A DNA stretch of 64,000 bases. It comes from PALSA-894 sp034669145 (lineage in GTDB: Bacteria > Pseudomonadota > Alphaproteobacteria > Rhizobiales > Xanthobacteraceae). Under the pieces are notes generated by a model, which did not search any database, had not been told where the DNA came from, and saw nothing but the letters and a program-made list of their open reading frames with translations. The position numbers and the translations under genes are program-made. Positions 8,579 through 16,417 of the stretch are shown here, piece by piece. Positions within the stretch are counted from its first letter, which is position 1; each line of letters starts with the position of its first letter. The stretch spans positions 1 to 64,000 of the forward strand of contig JAXDNY010000120.1 of assembly GCA_034669145.1 (NCBI GenBank). The letters are read 5' to 3'.

Positions 8579-9243
8579 CAGGATGCCATTCTCCGTTCAA
8601 GCCGGCTGATCAGCCGGACCACCGGCCATAGCATGACGAGATAGATCGCCGCCGCAAGCACGATCGGCGAGGCATTGAAGGTGACCGAGCGCGCCATGTC
8701 GGCGGAATAAAGCAACTCCGGAAGCGCCACAACGCTCGCGATTGAAGTGAGCTTGACCACCTCGACGGTGTTCGACACGAGGTCGGGCAACACATTGCGG
8801 ATCGCCTGCGGCAGCACCACGGAGGTGAGCGTGTGGAACGCCGAAAGGCCGGTGGAGCGCGCGGCGTCCCATTGGCCGCGCCCGACGCTCTCGATGCCGG
8901 CGCGGTAGATTTCGCCGTAGTAGCTCGACGTGTTGAGGAAGAACGCGAGCGCGACCGCGGCAAGCGGCGACAACCGGATGCCGGCGAACGGGAGCCCCGA
9001 ATAGACGAAGATCAAGAGCACCAGCGGCGGCACGGCGCGGAAGAAATCGATCGCGACAATCATGCCCCAGCGCACGGTACGCGAGGGCGAGAGCGAGGCG
9101 AGCGCAAAGATCAGCCCGCCGATGAGGCCGAGCGGGATCACGACGAGGCAGAGTAGCAGCGTCATCTGGAGGCCGTGCAGGATCAACGGCAGGGCGCGCG
9201 ACATGATGTCGAGATTGAAGAATTGATGGATCAGCGCGTCCAT
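8578..9243 (-). CDS. Amino-acid ABC transporter permease (HisM/GlnP type)
   Basis: 221 aa, polar-amino-acid transporter family. Hydrophobic segments surround the EAA loop SVGRGQWDAARSTGLSAFHTLTSVVLPQAIRNVLP, the standard HisQM signature. Start ATG 9243 overlaps the stop of the preceding permease gene (TGATG). Forms the membrane pore as a heterodimer with the 9243-9917 product; ATPase at 10072 and binding protein at 10825. Confidence 0.9.
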   Translation of the reverse strand: MDALIHQFFNLDIMSRALPLILHGLQMTLLLCLVVIPLGLIGGLIFALASLSPSRTVRWGMIVAIDFFRAVPPLVLLIFVYSGLPFAGIRLSPLAAVALAFFLNTSSYYGEIYRAGIESVGRGQWDAARSTGLSAFHTLTSVVLPQAIRNVLPDLVSNTVEVVKLTSIASVVALPELLYSADMARSVTFNASPIVLAAAIYLVMLWPVVRLISRLERRMAS

Positions 9244-9917
9244 CAGTTCCTCCGCCATGCAAAGCGCGTTTCGAGATAGCGGCCGAATGCGACGACGGGG
9301 ATGAACAGCATGATGTAGGCGATCGCACCCATCATCAGCGGCGTGGCGTTGGCCGAGAATGAGACCGCGGTCGTCGCCTGATTCAGAATTTCGGGCACGC
9401 CGATCACGGTGCCGAGCGCGGTGTTCTTGGTGATGGCGACGGTGCGGTTTGTGATCGGCGGCACTGTCAGGCGCACCGCCTGCGGCAGCACGACAGAGCC
9501 GAGCGTACCGAGGAAGGTGAGCCCGGTCGAGCGCGCCGCCTCCCACTGGCCTTTCGGCACCGAGAGGATACCGGCCCAGAAGATTTCCTCCGCGAACGCG
9601 GCGAGCACCAGCGACAGCACCAGCCACAGCACCGCGAACGAGGGAATGCTCAATCCGACATTCGGCAGGCCGAAATAAACCAGCAGCACGATCACCAGCG
9701 GCGGCAGCGCGCGGAACATGTCGACGAAGATGACAATGAGCGCGTTGATGGCTTTAACTTGAAATGAACGCAGAACCGCGAGCGCGAGGCCCAGGACCAG
9801 TCCTGTGACGACCACAGCGAGCGCGATCTCGATCGTGGTGACGACGCCTTTGAGGATTGACGGCAGGTATTGCGCGATCAGGTTCGGCTTGAAGAAGGTT
9901 TCGAGGAAGGCGTTCAT
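9243..9917 (-). CDS. Amino-acid ABC transporter permease (HisQ/GlnP type)
   Basis: 224 aa from ATG 9917 (ATG 9926 is possible, but that codon lies in the edge of an intergenic repeat). Contains PAAT-family features: LKGVVTTIEIALAVV at the N-terminus, FRALPPLVIVLLVYFGLP, and the coupling loop SVPKGQWEAARSTGLTFLGTLGSVVLPQAVR. Second half of the permease heterodimer for the importer at 8578-11661. Confidence 0.9.
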   Translation of the reverse strand: MNAFLETFFKPNLIAQYLPSILKGVVTTIEIALAVVVTGLVLGLALAVLRSFQVKAINALIVIFVDMFRALPPLVIVLLVYFGLPNVGLSIPSFAVLWLVLSLVLAAFAEEIFWAGILSVPKGQWEAARSTGLTFLGTLGSVVLPQAVRLTVPPITNRTVAITKNTALGTVIGVPEILNQATTAVSFSANATPLMMGAIAYIMLFIPVVAFGRYLETRFAWRRN

Positions 9918-9922
9918 GCTGG

Positions 9923-10062
9923 TCATTCCGGCCGAGCGAAGCGAGGGCCGGAATCCATAACCACAACCGAACCGATTAGGCGCGAGTGGTGCGAAACGGC
10001 TTGTCCTGGGGTTATGGATCCCGGGCTCGCACCTTCGGTGCGCCCAGGGATGACGGGTGAGA
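9923..10062. repeat. Intergenic palindromic repeat region inside ABC operon
   Basis: Region bounded by gtcattccggcc and gggatgacggg, with internal inverted arms ggaatccataacc and ggttatggatcc and an inner hairpin gcaccttcggtgc. It separates the ATPase gene (10072) from the permease genes (ending 9917) within an otherwise continuous operon, so it may act as an mRNA processing or stability element. Of the type common in Bradyrhizobium-like genomes. Confidence 0.65.
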
Positions 10063-10071
10063 GATCCATCC

Positions 10072-10818
10072 TCACCGCGTCAGCTCCGCGATGAAGGCGC
10101 GCGTGCGCGGCTCCTGCGGGGCGCCGAACATCTGCGCGGGCGGGCCTTCCTCGACGATCACGCCATGATCCATGAAGATCACGCGGTCGGCGGCGTCGCG
10201 CGCAAAGCGCATCTCGTGGCTGACCACCAGCATGGTCATGCCGGCGGTCTTGAGTTCGCGCATCACGGCGAGCACCGAGCCGACAAGCTCGGGATCGAGC
10301 GCCGAGGTCGGCTCGTCGAACAGCATCACGGTCGGTTCCAGCGCAAGCGCACGCGCGATCGCGACGCGCTGCTGCTGGCCGCCCGAGAGCTCGCCCGGGT
10401 AGGACTTCGCTTTCGCCGCGAGGCCGACGCGATCGAGCGCCGCCATGCCGAGCTTGTCCGCGTCGGTGCGGGATTTTCCCGCGACCTTGCGCAGCGCGAG
10501 CGTCACGTTCCCGAGTGCGGTCATGTGCGGGTAGAGGTTGAACGATTGAAACACCATGCCGATCTTGCGCCGCATCGCGTTGATGTCGGTACCGCGCGCC
10601 ATCAAGTCGGTGCCGTCGACGACGATCGCGCCGCCGGTCGGCTCTTCGAGCCGGTTGCAGCAGCGCAGCAGCGTGCTCTTGCCCGAGCCGGACGGGCCGA
10701 TGATGAAGACAAGCTCCTGCGCGGCGACCGCAAGATCGATCCCGCGCAGGACTTCCGTGTGGCCGAAGCTCTTGTGCAGGCCGCGAACCTGAAGGATCGG
10801 CGGCCGGTCAGTCGTCAT
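10072..10818 (-). CDS. Amino-acid ABC transporter ATP-binding protein (GlnQ/HisP type)
   Basis: 248 aa. Walker A GPSGSGKST (41-49), Q-loop GMVFQSFNLYPH (the Q-S-F-N-L-(Y/F)-P-H wording is diagnostic for polar amino acid importers), signature LSGGQQQRVAIARAL, Walker B VMLFDEPTSALDPE and switch histidine in LVVSHEM. All catalytic positions are intact. It serves the two permeases at 8578-9917. The second PAAT importer at 24452-26743 has no ATPase gene of its own, so this subunit could also serve that system (inference). Confidence 0.92.
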   Translation of the reverse strand: MTTDRPPILQVRGLHKSFGHTEVLRGIDLAVAAQELVFIIGPSGSGKSTLLRCCNRLEEPTGGAIVVDGTDLMARGTDINAMRRKIGMVFQSFNLYPHMTALGNVTLALRKVAGKSRTDADKLGMAALDRVGLAAKAKSYPGELSGGQQQRVAIARALALEPTVMLFDEPTSALDPELVGSVLAVMRELKTAGMTMLVVSHEMRFARDAADRVIFMDHGVIVEEGPPAQMFGAPQEPRTRAFIAELTR

Positions 10819-10824
10819 CGTGCG

Positions 10825-11661
10825 TCAGTTGCACTGCGGCGTGTGCGGCGTCGGATCATACCCTGCCATGTCGGGCACGCCGTAGCCGGGGAACACGGTC
10901 ACAGCCGCGGAGCCGGGCGCCGGCTTAATGCCGAACCACTTCTCGTGCATGTTGGCGATGGTGCCGTCGAGCTTCATGCATTCGATGGCGTTCTCGATTG
11001 TCTTGCGCAGCTCGCCCGAGTCCTTTCGCAGCGCCGTGGCCCAAACGAGGCCGGTCGAATGCAGATAGGACAACTCGAGCTGCGGATTGTTCTTCACCGC
11101 CCAGGCGATCGCCGTATTGCCGGCGACGTTCGCGTCGACGCGGCCGGCGAGCACGGCCTGCACGGCGTCGGTCTGGGTGCCGAAGCTTTCGACCTTCCAG
11201 CCGATCTTTGCCTCAAGATCGCGCGCCCATGAATCGTAGGCCGAGCCCTTGTTCACCGAGACGGTCTTGCCCTTGAGGTCTTCGAGCTTCTCGACCTTCG
11301 GGGCGCCCTTCTTGATCAGGAACTGGAAGTCGGTGTTGAGGTAGCCTTCGGTGAACAGCATGTTGTCGGCGCGCTCTTTCGTCACCGTCGTCGGTGCGCC
11401 GAGGAAATCGTAGGTGCCGGCCTGCAGTGCCGGCACGAGGCCGGAGAACTGTACGGCGTCGATCGTCACCGGGCGCTTGAGGCGCTTGCCGATCTCGTTG
11501 GCGAGATCGATGTTGAAGCCCTCATAGCCGCCACCGAGCTTCGGCATCGCGTGCGGCGCGAAGGTGCCATCGACGGCGGTTTTCAACGGCGCGCCCTCCT
11601 GCGCCGCCAAAGGTGAAGCCGCGAGCAGCACCGCAGCCAGCAGAAACGCGCATTTTTTCAT
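10825..11661 (-). CDS. Amino-acid ABC transporter substrate-binding protein (SBP family 3)
   Basis: 278 aa from ATG 11661. Signal peptide MKKCAFLLAAVLLAAS with cleavage near PLAAQ. Family 3 features: TAVDGTFAPHAMPKLGGGYEGFNIDLANEIGKRL and the second-lobe motif LKGKTVSVNKGSAYDSWARDL. The Arg that grips the alpha-carboxylate in classical amino acid binders is not obvious at the usual place; GAPTTVTKERADN carries the equivalent region. First gene of the operon 11661 to 7000. Confidence 0.9.
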   Translation of the reverse strand: MKKCAFLLAAVLLAASPLAAQEGAPLKTAVDGTFAPHAMPKLGGGYEGFNIDLANEIGKRLKRPVTIDAVQFSGLVPALQAGTYDFLGAPTTVTKERADNMLFTEGYLNTDFQFLIKKGAPKVEKLEDLKGKTVSVNKGSAYDSWARDLEAKIGWKVESFGTQTDAVQAVLAGRVDANVAGNTAIAWAVKNNPQLELSYLHSTGLVWATALRKDSGELRKTIENAIECMKLDGTIANMHEKWFGIKPAPGSAAVTVFPGYGVPDMAGYDPTPHTPQCN

Positions 11662-11813
11662 GGAAAACTCCCGTGAGACGCTGCCCGGCAGGTTCGGCAA
11701 CGGGAGCCTATCGCAATGGCCGCAGGCGCGACAAGCCAAGCGGCCGCGCGGGCGGCGCGCCGCCTGGGGTCTCGCTCAACGGCACGCGCGTCCGCGTTGC
11801 TGGCGATGCGCCG

Positions 11814-14327
11814 CTACTGATGCGAATAGGGGGTCGTGAGCGGGACCACCTGGACGATCGTCATCATGCCGCGATCCTCATGCGCCAAGATGTGGCAGTG
11901 GATCACATATTGGCCCGTGTAATCGACGAACCGGCTGCGCATCTTGAAATAGCCGGGCACCAGAACCATCCGTGAGTTGTTGTCGAGGAACACTGCGCGC
12001 CCTGTCGGAATCGGGAAGACGTCCCACCAAACCCGGCCGGTTGTCGATGTCTGCGAGTCGCATGGCTTCCATGTTTCAGGCTTGGCGATGTCGAGCCGGC
12101 ATTGTCCCGCCCCGGCTTGTCCATCGAAGACGTATTTGTAGGTCGTGGTTCCAGGGAGCACTTCGTTCGGATCGAAAAACTCAGTGATCTGGAACGGATT
12201 GATGTGGATGTGGAACGGATGATCGACCACCCCGGGCGGATCGGTCGTGACGACCTTGGGCTTGCCGTCGATTGTCTGAAGCCCGCCATTGACGGTCTTG
12301 TTGACTATCTTCCACTCCTCAACGTTGTTGAGCAGGACAACTTCGCCGACATTGCCGTCGAACTGCTTTCCGTCAATGCTGTGCATGGTACCGGGCCGGC
12401 CGCCGGTCGGAGTCGATTCGAACGCAACCGTCTTTGTGCCCCTGACCTCGCTCTCCAAAATGTCCGCGAGGAATGTCGGAAAAGCGGCCTCCACAGCAGC
12501 CTGCGGAATGAACTGCGCCTGATTGCCGGTCGCGGCCGGACCGGCCACGTTCACCTGCAGAAACGGCGTTGCGGTCTGCACGCTGCAGATCGGGCTCGGA
12601 TAGGGCCCGCGGCGCGGCGGCGGCGGCGGCACGGTTGGAATCGTCGGTGCGGCCGCCAGCGTCTCACACCTGCTTCTGACCTGCGCGGCGAACAGGATGT
12701 ACTGACCCGGTTCGGTCGGCGCCTGTACCAGGAGATCGGCACGGCCGCCGGGCGAGATCGTCAGGGTGGGATTCTTGCTGTTGTCGTAATTCCCGCCGGT
12801 GAACTGCACACCGTCCTGGGCGATCTGCTTCCAGGTAAAAATCTGCGGCGTGACCGGCGCCGTTGCATTTGCGGGTCCGAACCCGGTCATGAAGACGCTG
12901 CCGCGCGAAGACGTATTCGCGATACGCCAAAGCTGCACCTGTCCCGGTTGCATTGTCACCGTCGGCTGAAGGCGTCCGTTCACCGAGAACGGCGCGCCTC
13001 CGCCTTGGCCGCCGCCGAACAGAGGCGGGCTGACATCGAGCTGGTTCACCACGAGCACGGGCTGCGAGCGCGACCAGCTTTGCGGACCCGGCCAGCCGAC
13101 CCCGTAGAACTTGTTGAGCATATCGTCGTAGCCGCCCTCGATGATGAAGGCGCCGGTCATGCCATTCGCGACATTGATCGTTGTCGAGCCGTGCTTGTGC
13201 GCGTGATACCAGTGCGTTCCCGGGGACTGCCCCATCTGCAGTACCCGCCCCTGCGCGACGCCCGCGTGAGATGGTGGATGAGCCTGGCCCGGGGGCCACA
13301 CACGTGACGTATAGGCGGGGAGACGGAAGCAGTATGGATAGGCGCCGATGTAATATTGCGGCCAGGCGCCAGCGGCGCGTTGCGCCATATCGACGGGCAA
13401 CAGCTTGTTCTTGATGTTCGGATTACTGTCGTAGCGCTTGAGCAGCTCGATCTGACTGTTGACCCAAGCCGCGGGCAGATCGTTCCACGTGTACGGCCAT
13501 TGCGACAGCACGCTGTTGTTCAACTGATTCTCGCAATCGGCGAAGAACCTGTCGAAAGCCGGTTTGACGCTCGCCTCGGTGACGATCGGCTGCCCATTCT
13601 GCCGCAGCGATGGACGCACCTCGATGAACACGTTGTCGCCGGTTGTATTCGGATTGGTGTGCGTGCCGTGAAAATGAATGTTGCCGGTGCTCGATCCGTG
13701 AAAGCAGTCCGGAAACTTGTCGAGCCCCGGATAGCCGCCGGTGCTTTCGTCGCAGCCTTGTCCTTTCTCGCCCCGATCGATCGAATCCCAGTATGGACCA
13801 GTGCCGATCTGATTGAGGAACGTCAGCTGAACGATATCGCCGACGCGCGCGCGCAGCGTCGGGCCGGGCACCGGGTCGAGGATTCCCGCAGGAGGCGCCG
13901 GCGTCGGCGGAACGTATCCCGGAAAGTCCGGCGGAATCGCACCGCCATAAGCCGGCAGCACCGCGTTCACGCCGCGGAATTGCCGTACGTCTTGTGGCAG
14001 ACACTGGGTCGGATCGGTCGCGCCAAGATACAGACGCTGCGCACCGTTGTTCAGCATGAGCGTGCCCCGCAACTTGCCGCCCTGCGAGACAAGTTCCGGA
14101 ATGCGGATCAGAGCCTGACCGGGCGCGGGGCACTGAATGTATTGCGGTGACTGCGGTTGCCACTGCGTATGCGCGGGCGCCGCGCCAAAGAAGGTTGCAC
14201 CGGTCACCCAGCACGTGACGGCGATCCAGCGCGCAGTGCGGCGATGCCCGTGTCGCTTGGGGCTTGTGCTCTGCGGCGTGACCGGAAGCCGGTCGCATCG
14301 ACGCGTTGCAGTCTGGCGTGCGTTCAT
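11814..14327 (-). CDS. Multicopper oxidase (laccase-like)
   Basis: 837 aa, exported (hydrophobic segment about residues 33-50 after a long Arg-rich N-region; cleavage near AHTQ). All four copper-binding segments are readable: HFHGTHT (218-224), HWYHAHKHG (372-380), HPFHIHINPFQ, and HCHILAHEDRGMM near residues 810-822, the last giving the type 1 Cys, His and an axial Met. The first and second motifs are about 150 residues apart, much more than in ordinary laccases, so domain 1 carries an insertion of roughly 100 residues. The expected reaction is one-electron oxidation of phenols or metal ions coupled to O2 reduction. It is the last gene of the minus-strand oxidase cluster that also encodes cupredoxin, LodB-like, LodA-like and tyrosinase proteins. 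Confidence 0.93.
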   Translation of the reverse strand: MNARQTATRRCDRLPVTPQSTSPKRHGHRRTARWIAVTCWVTGATFFGAAPAHTQWQPQSPQYIQCPAPGQALIRIPELVSQGGKLRGTLMLNNGAQRLYLGATDPTQCLPQDVRQFRGVNAVLPAYGGAIPPDFPGYVPPTPAPPAGILDPVPGPTLRARVGDIVQLTFLNQIGTGPYWDSIDRGEKGQGCDESTGGYPGLDKFPDCFHGSSTGNIHFHGTHTNPNTTGDNVFIEVRPSLRQNGQPIVTEASVKPAFDRFFADCENQLNNSVLSQWPYTWNDLPAAWVNSQIELLKRYDSNPNIKNKLLPVDMAQRAAGAWPQYYIGAYPYCFRLPAYTSRVWPPGQAHPPSHAGVAQGRVLQMGQSPGTHWYHAHKHGSTTINVANGMTGAFIIEGGYDDMLNKFYGVGWPGPQSWSRSQPVLVVNQLDVSPPLFGGGQGGGAPFSVNGRLQPTVTMQPGQVQLWRIANTSSRGSVFMTGFGPANATAPVTPQIFTWKQIAQDGVQFTGGNYDNSKNPTLTISPGGRADLLVQAPTEPGQYILFAAQVRSRCETLAAAPTIPTVPPPPPRRGPYPSPICSVQTATPFLQVNVAGPAATGNQAQFIPQAAVEAAFPTFLADILESEVRGTKTVAFESTPTGGRPGTMHSIDGKQFDGNVGEVVLLNNVEEWKIVNKTVNGGLQTIDGKPKVVTTDPPGVVDHPFHIHINPFQITEFFDPNEVLPGTTTYKYVFDGQAGAGQCRLDIAKPETWKPCDSQTSTTGRVWWDVFPIPTGRAVFLDNNSRMVLVPGYFKMRSRFVDYTGQYVIHCHILAHEDRGMMTIVQVVPLTTPYSHQ

Positions 14328-14404
14328 GACGTTCCCCTTCGGGCCAAATCGCCAACAATGCGCGCCTTCACCGCCATCGCGGCCGGCGCCACTTCCGCGC
14401 TCGC

Positions 14405-14779
14405 TCAGGATGGCGGCACGGTCACGGTGATCTTTCCGTGTTCCTGCGGGTGCAACGAGCAGCGGTAGTAGATTGTCTTCTTATCGCCGGTGGTCGGCTG
14501 GACGACGTTGTATGCGGGGCGCGATGACCCCCCGGCTGGAATTTGGTTGGACAACAGATTTGCGGCGGTGACTGGCACGGGATTGTAGTTCTGGTCGGTC
14601 GGCACCGGGTGATGCGGTTTTTTGCCTTCCGTGTTGTCCCAGCTCACCACGTCCCCCGCATCCGCGTACAGGCCGTTGGGATAAGTGCCGTCTTGCGCGG
14701 GCTGTTGAAGCTGCGGGACGAAGGTCGCGGGATCTGAAGGGTTCTTTCCCGGGACAATTTTGATCGACCAAACTGCCAT
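14405..14779 (-). CDS. Small cupredoxin-like (blue copper) protein
   Basis: 124 aa from ATG 14779. Plastocyanin/azurin-like pattern: GDVVSWDNTEGKKPHHPV supplies the first copper histidine and YYRCSLHPQEHGKITV supplies Cys and the second His of a C-x2-H loop, with HGKITV as the last beta-strand. The axial ligand normally Met would here be His or Gln, so the site may be atypical. No signal peptide is visible, although the partner multicopper oxidase is exported. Position between the LodB-like and multicopper oxidase genes suggests a role as electron carrier or copper donor to the cluster enzymes (inference). Confidence 0.75.
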   Translation of the reverse strand: MAVWSIKIVPGKNPSDPATFVPQLQQPAQDGTYPNGLYADAGDVVSWDNTEGKKPHHPVPTDQNYNPVPVTAANLLSNQIPAGGSSRPAYNVVQPTTGDKKTIYYRCSLHPQEHGKITVTVPPS

Positions 14780-14815
14780 GACGGTTTCTCCCCGGCAATA
14801 TTCTCGCAAAACATC

Positions 14816-15967
14816 CTAAGATAGTCGAGTGAAACTTTCCACCGAAGCGCGCATATCAGGCGTGCCGACGGCGCGCGATCGGTCCGGGCGCACGCCCTCG
14901 CGGCGTCGCTGCCAGAACAGGCTGCCAGGCCAGCGCAGCTCCTGCGCGTAGTAGTCGCGCAACGTGTCGCGGTAGGCGGCGAACTCCGATTTGACGAACG
15001 TGGCGTAGCGGCGCAGCCCGTCCGGATCGCCGCGCTCGAGATAATCCGCGATCGCGTACGAGGCGAACACGCCCGAGCGCAACGCCTTGACGATCCCCTG
15101 CCCCGAAACCGGATCGAAGCTGGCGGCCGCGTCGCCGATACAGATCAGCGTTTGCGTCGGATCGCACGAGACGATTTGCGAGCCGGCGCCGTGAAACCGT
15201 GGGTCCCCCAGCGGCTCAGCACCTGCCGTTACGGCACCGATGTGCGTCGTCTCGTCGAGCGCGCGCAGCCAGCGGTCGCGCTGCCCGAGTTCGAGGCGGC
15301 GCACGATATCGGCGTCGCTCATGAACGCGATCACGCGGCGTCCGTCCGGCAGCGCGGCCGTGTACCACCAGCCGTCGCGTACGGCCTCGATCGTCAACTC
15401 TTGCATACCGCCGCGGCTCTCGCAAAATGCAAAACAACTCACCAGCCGGTCGAGCCGCTGCGGGCGGCGCCCATGCAGCCGCGCCAGCACGGCCGCGCGC
15501 CCGGTCGCGTCGACCACCGCACGTGCCGTGTGGATCGCGCCGTCGTCGAGCGCGACATTCCATCCGTCATCCGCGAGTGAGAGCTTCGCGACCTTACCGG
15601 CAATGCGTGCGGCGACGCGCGGCGCGGCACCGCGCAGCATCATCGCGTCAAAGCGGGCGCGGTCGAGCCGCCAGCCGGTCTGCTGGGTGTGAAACAGGAA
15701 CTCGTTGCTCAACAGCTCGGGCCCGCCCCACGCGCTCAAGGTGCGATAGGACGCGCTGTGCCGGTCGGCGGCAAAACTCTCCCAAAGCCCGAGATGCTCG
15801 AGGATCGGCTTGACCGGCGGCGGCACCGTCTCGCCGATGCGTGTCGTGTCCGCCGCCGATGCGTCGATCAGCCCGACGCGCAGCTTCGGCGCAAAATCGG
15901 CAAGCGAGATCGCGGCCGCGCATCCGGCCGGTCCCGCGCCCGCGATCAGGACATCGAAGCCGGCCAA
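14816..15967 (-). CDS. LodB-like FAD-dependent monooxygenase/maturase (tryptophan halogenase-related)
   Basis: 383 aa. Flavin monooxygenase fold: FDVLIAGAGPAGCAAAISL at the N-terminus and CIGDAAASFDPVSGQGIVKAL for the FAD ribityl/pyrophosphate site. Length and placement next to a LodA/GoxA-like gene match LodB/GoxB, the flavoproteins required to form the cysteine tryptophylquinone cofactor by oxidising the LodA tryptophan. The start is a TTG at 15967, directly abutting the stop of the preceding gene, so translation is probably coupled. A halogenase role is less likely because the full-length halogenase insert (enzymes of about 500 aa) is absent. Confidence 0.85.
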   Translation of the reverse strand: MAGFDVLIAGAGPAGCAAAISLADFAPKLRVGLIDASAADTTRIGETVPPPVKPILEHLGLWESFAADRHSASYRTLSAWGGPELLSNEFLFHTQQTGWRLDRARFDAMMLRGAAPRVAARIAGKVAKLSLADDGWNVALDDGAIHTARAVVDATGRAAVLARLHGRRPQRLDRLVSCFAFCESRGGMQELTIEAVRDGWWYTAALPDGRRVIAFMSDADIVRRLELGQRDRWLRALDETTHIGAVTAGAEPLGDPRFHGAGSQIVSCDPTQTLICIGDAAASFDPVSGQGIVKALRSGVFASYAIADYLERGDPDGLRRYATFVKSEFAAYRDTLRDYYAQELRWPGSLFWQRRREGVRPDRSRAVGTPDMRASVESFTRLS

Positions 15968-16399
15968 TCAGCTCACCTTCACGGCGTACCACGAGGCAAC
16001 CACGCCAGCCGGGTGGATCGGCGCCGGGCCGCCGTCCTTCGGCGGGCTGCCGGAATGCGGCACGGTGCGCACAATCGACCCCACGATCGCCGGCACCTGC
16101 TGCACGCCGTTCGGCCATGCCGGCACCAGATAGCCGTCGTAGTCGTAGATCCACTCCTCGCCGCCGATCACGCCCTTGCCCTGGAAGCGCACGTGCATCG
16201 GATTGCCGTATTCGCGCGCGCCCTTGAGGTCGAGCGACCAGCCGGGTCCGCCGATCGTGCCCTTGAGGAGCTGCATCGGCCATTCCTCGATCACGATGGT
16301 GCCGAGGCCGAACTGGAGATCGTTGAAGCTGGTGTTCGGGTCGGTGTCGTTGAGCAGGCTGCGATAGGTCCAGCTGCCGACGAAGGGATTGTCGCTCAT
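15968..16399 (-). CDS. Uncharacterised 143-aa protein between LodA-like and LodB-like genes
   Basis: Not recognised. It begins MSDNPFVGSWTYRSLLND and has alternating hydrophobic/polar strands with many Trp and Gly residues (EEWPMQLLKGTIGGPGWSLDLKG), suggesting a small beta-barrel or lipocalin-like fold; no signal peptide or membrane segment. A good AGGAG ribosome site precedes ATG 16399. It lies 18 bp after the LodA-like gene and touches the LodB-like gene, so it is in the same transcript and may be an accessory subunit, substrate carrier or inhibitor of the quinoprotein. Confidence 0.75.
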   Translation of the reverse strand: MSDNPFVGSWTYRSLLNDTDPNTSFNDLQFGLGTIVIEEWPMQLLKGTIGGPGWSLDLKGAREYGNPMHVRFQGKGVIGGEEWIYDYDGYLVPAWPNGVQQVPAIVGSIVRTVPHSGSPPKDGGPAPIHPAGVVASWYAVKVS

Positions 16400-16417
16400 G
16401 GCTTGCTCCTGTGAGGA

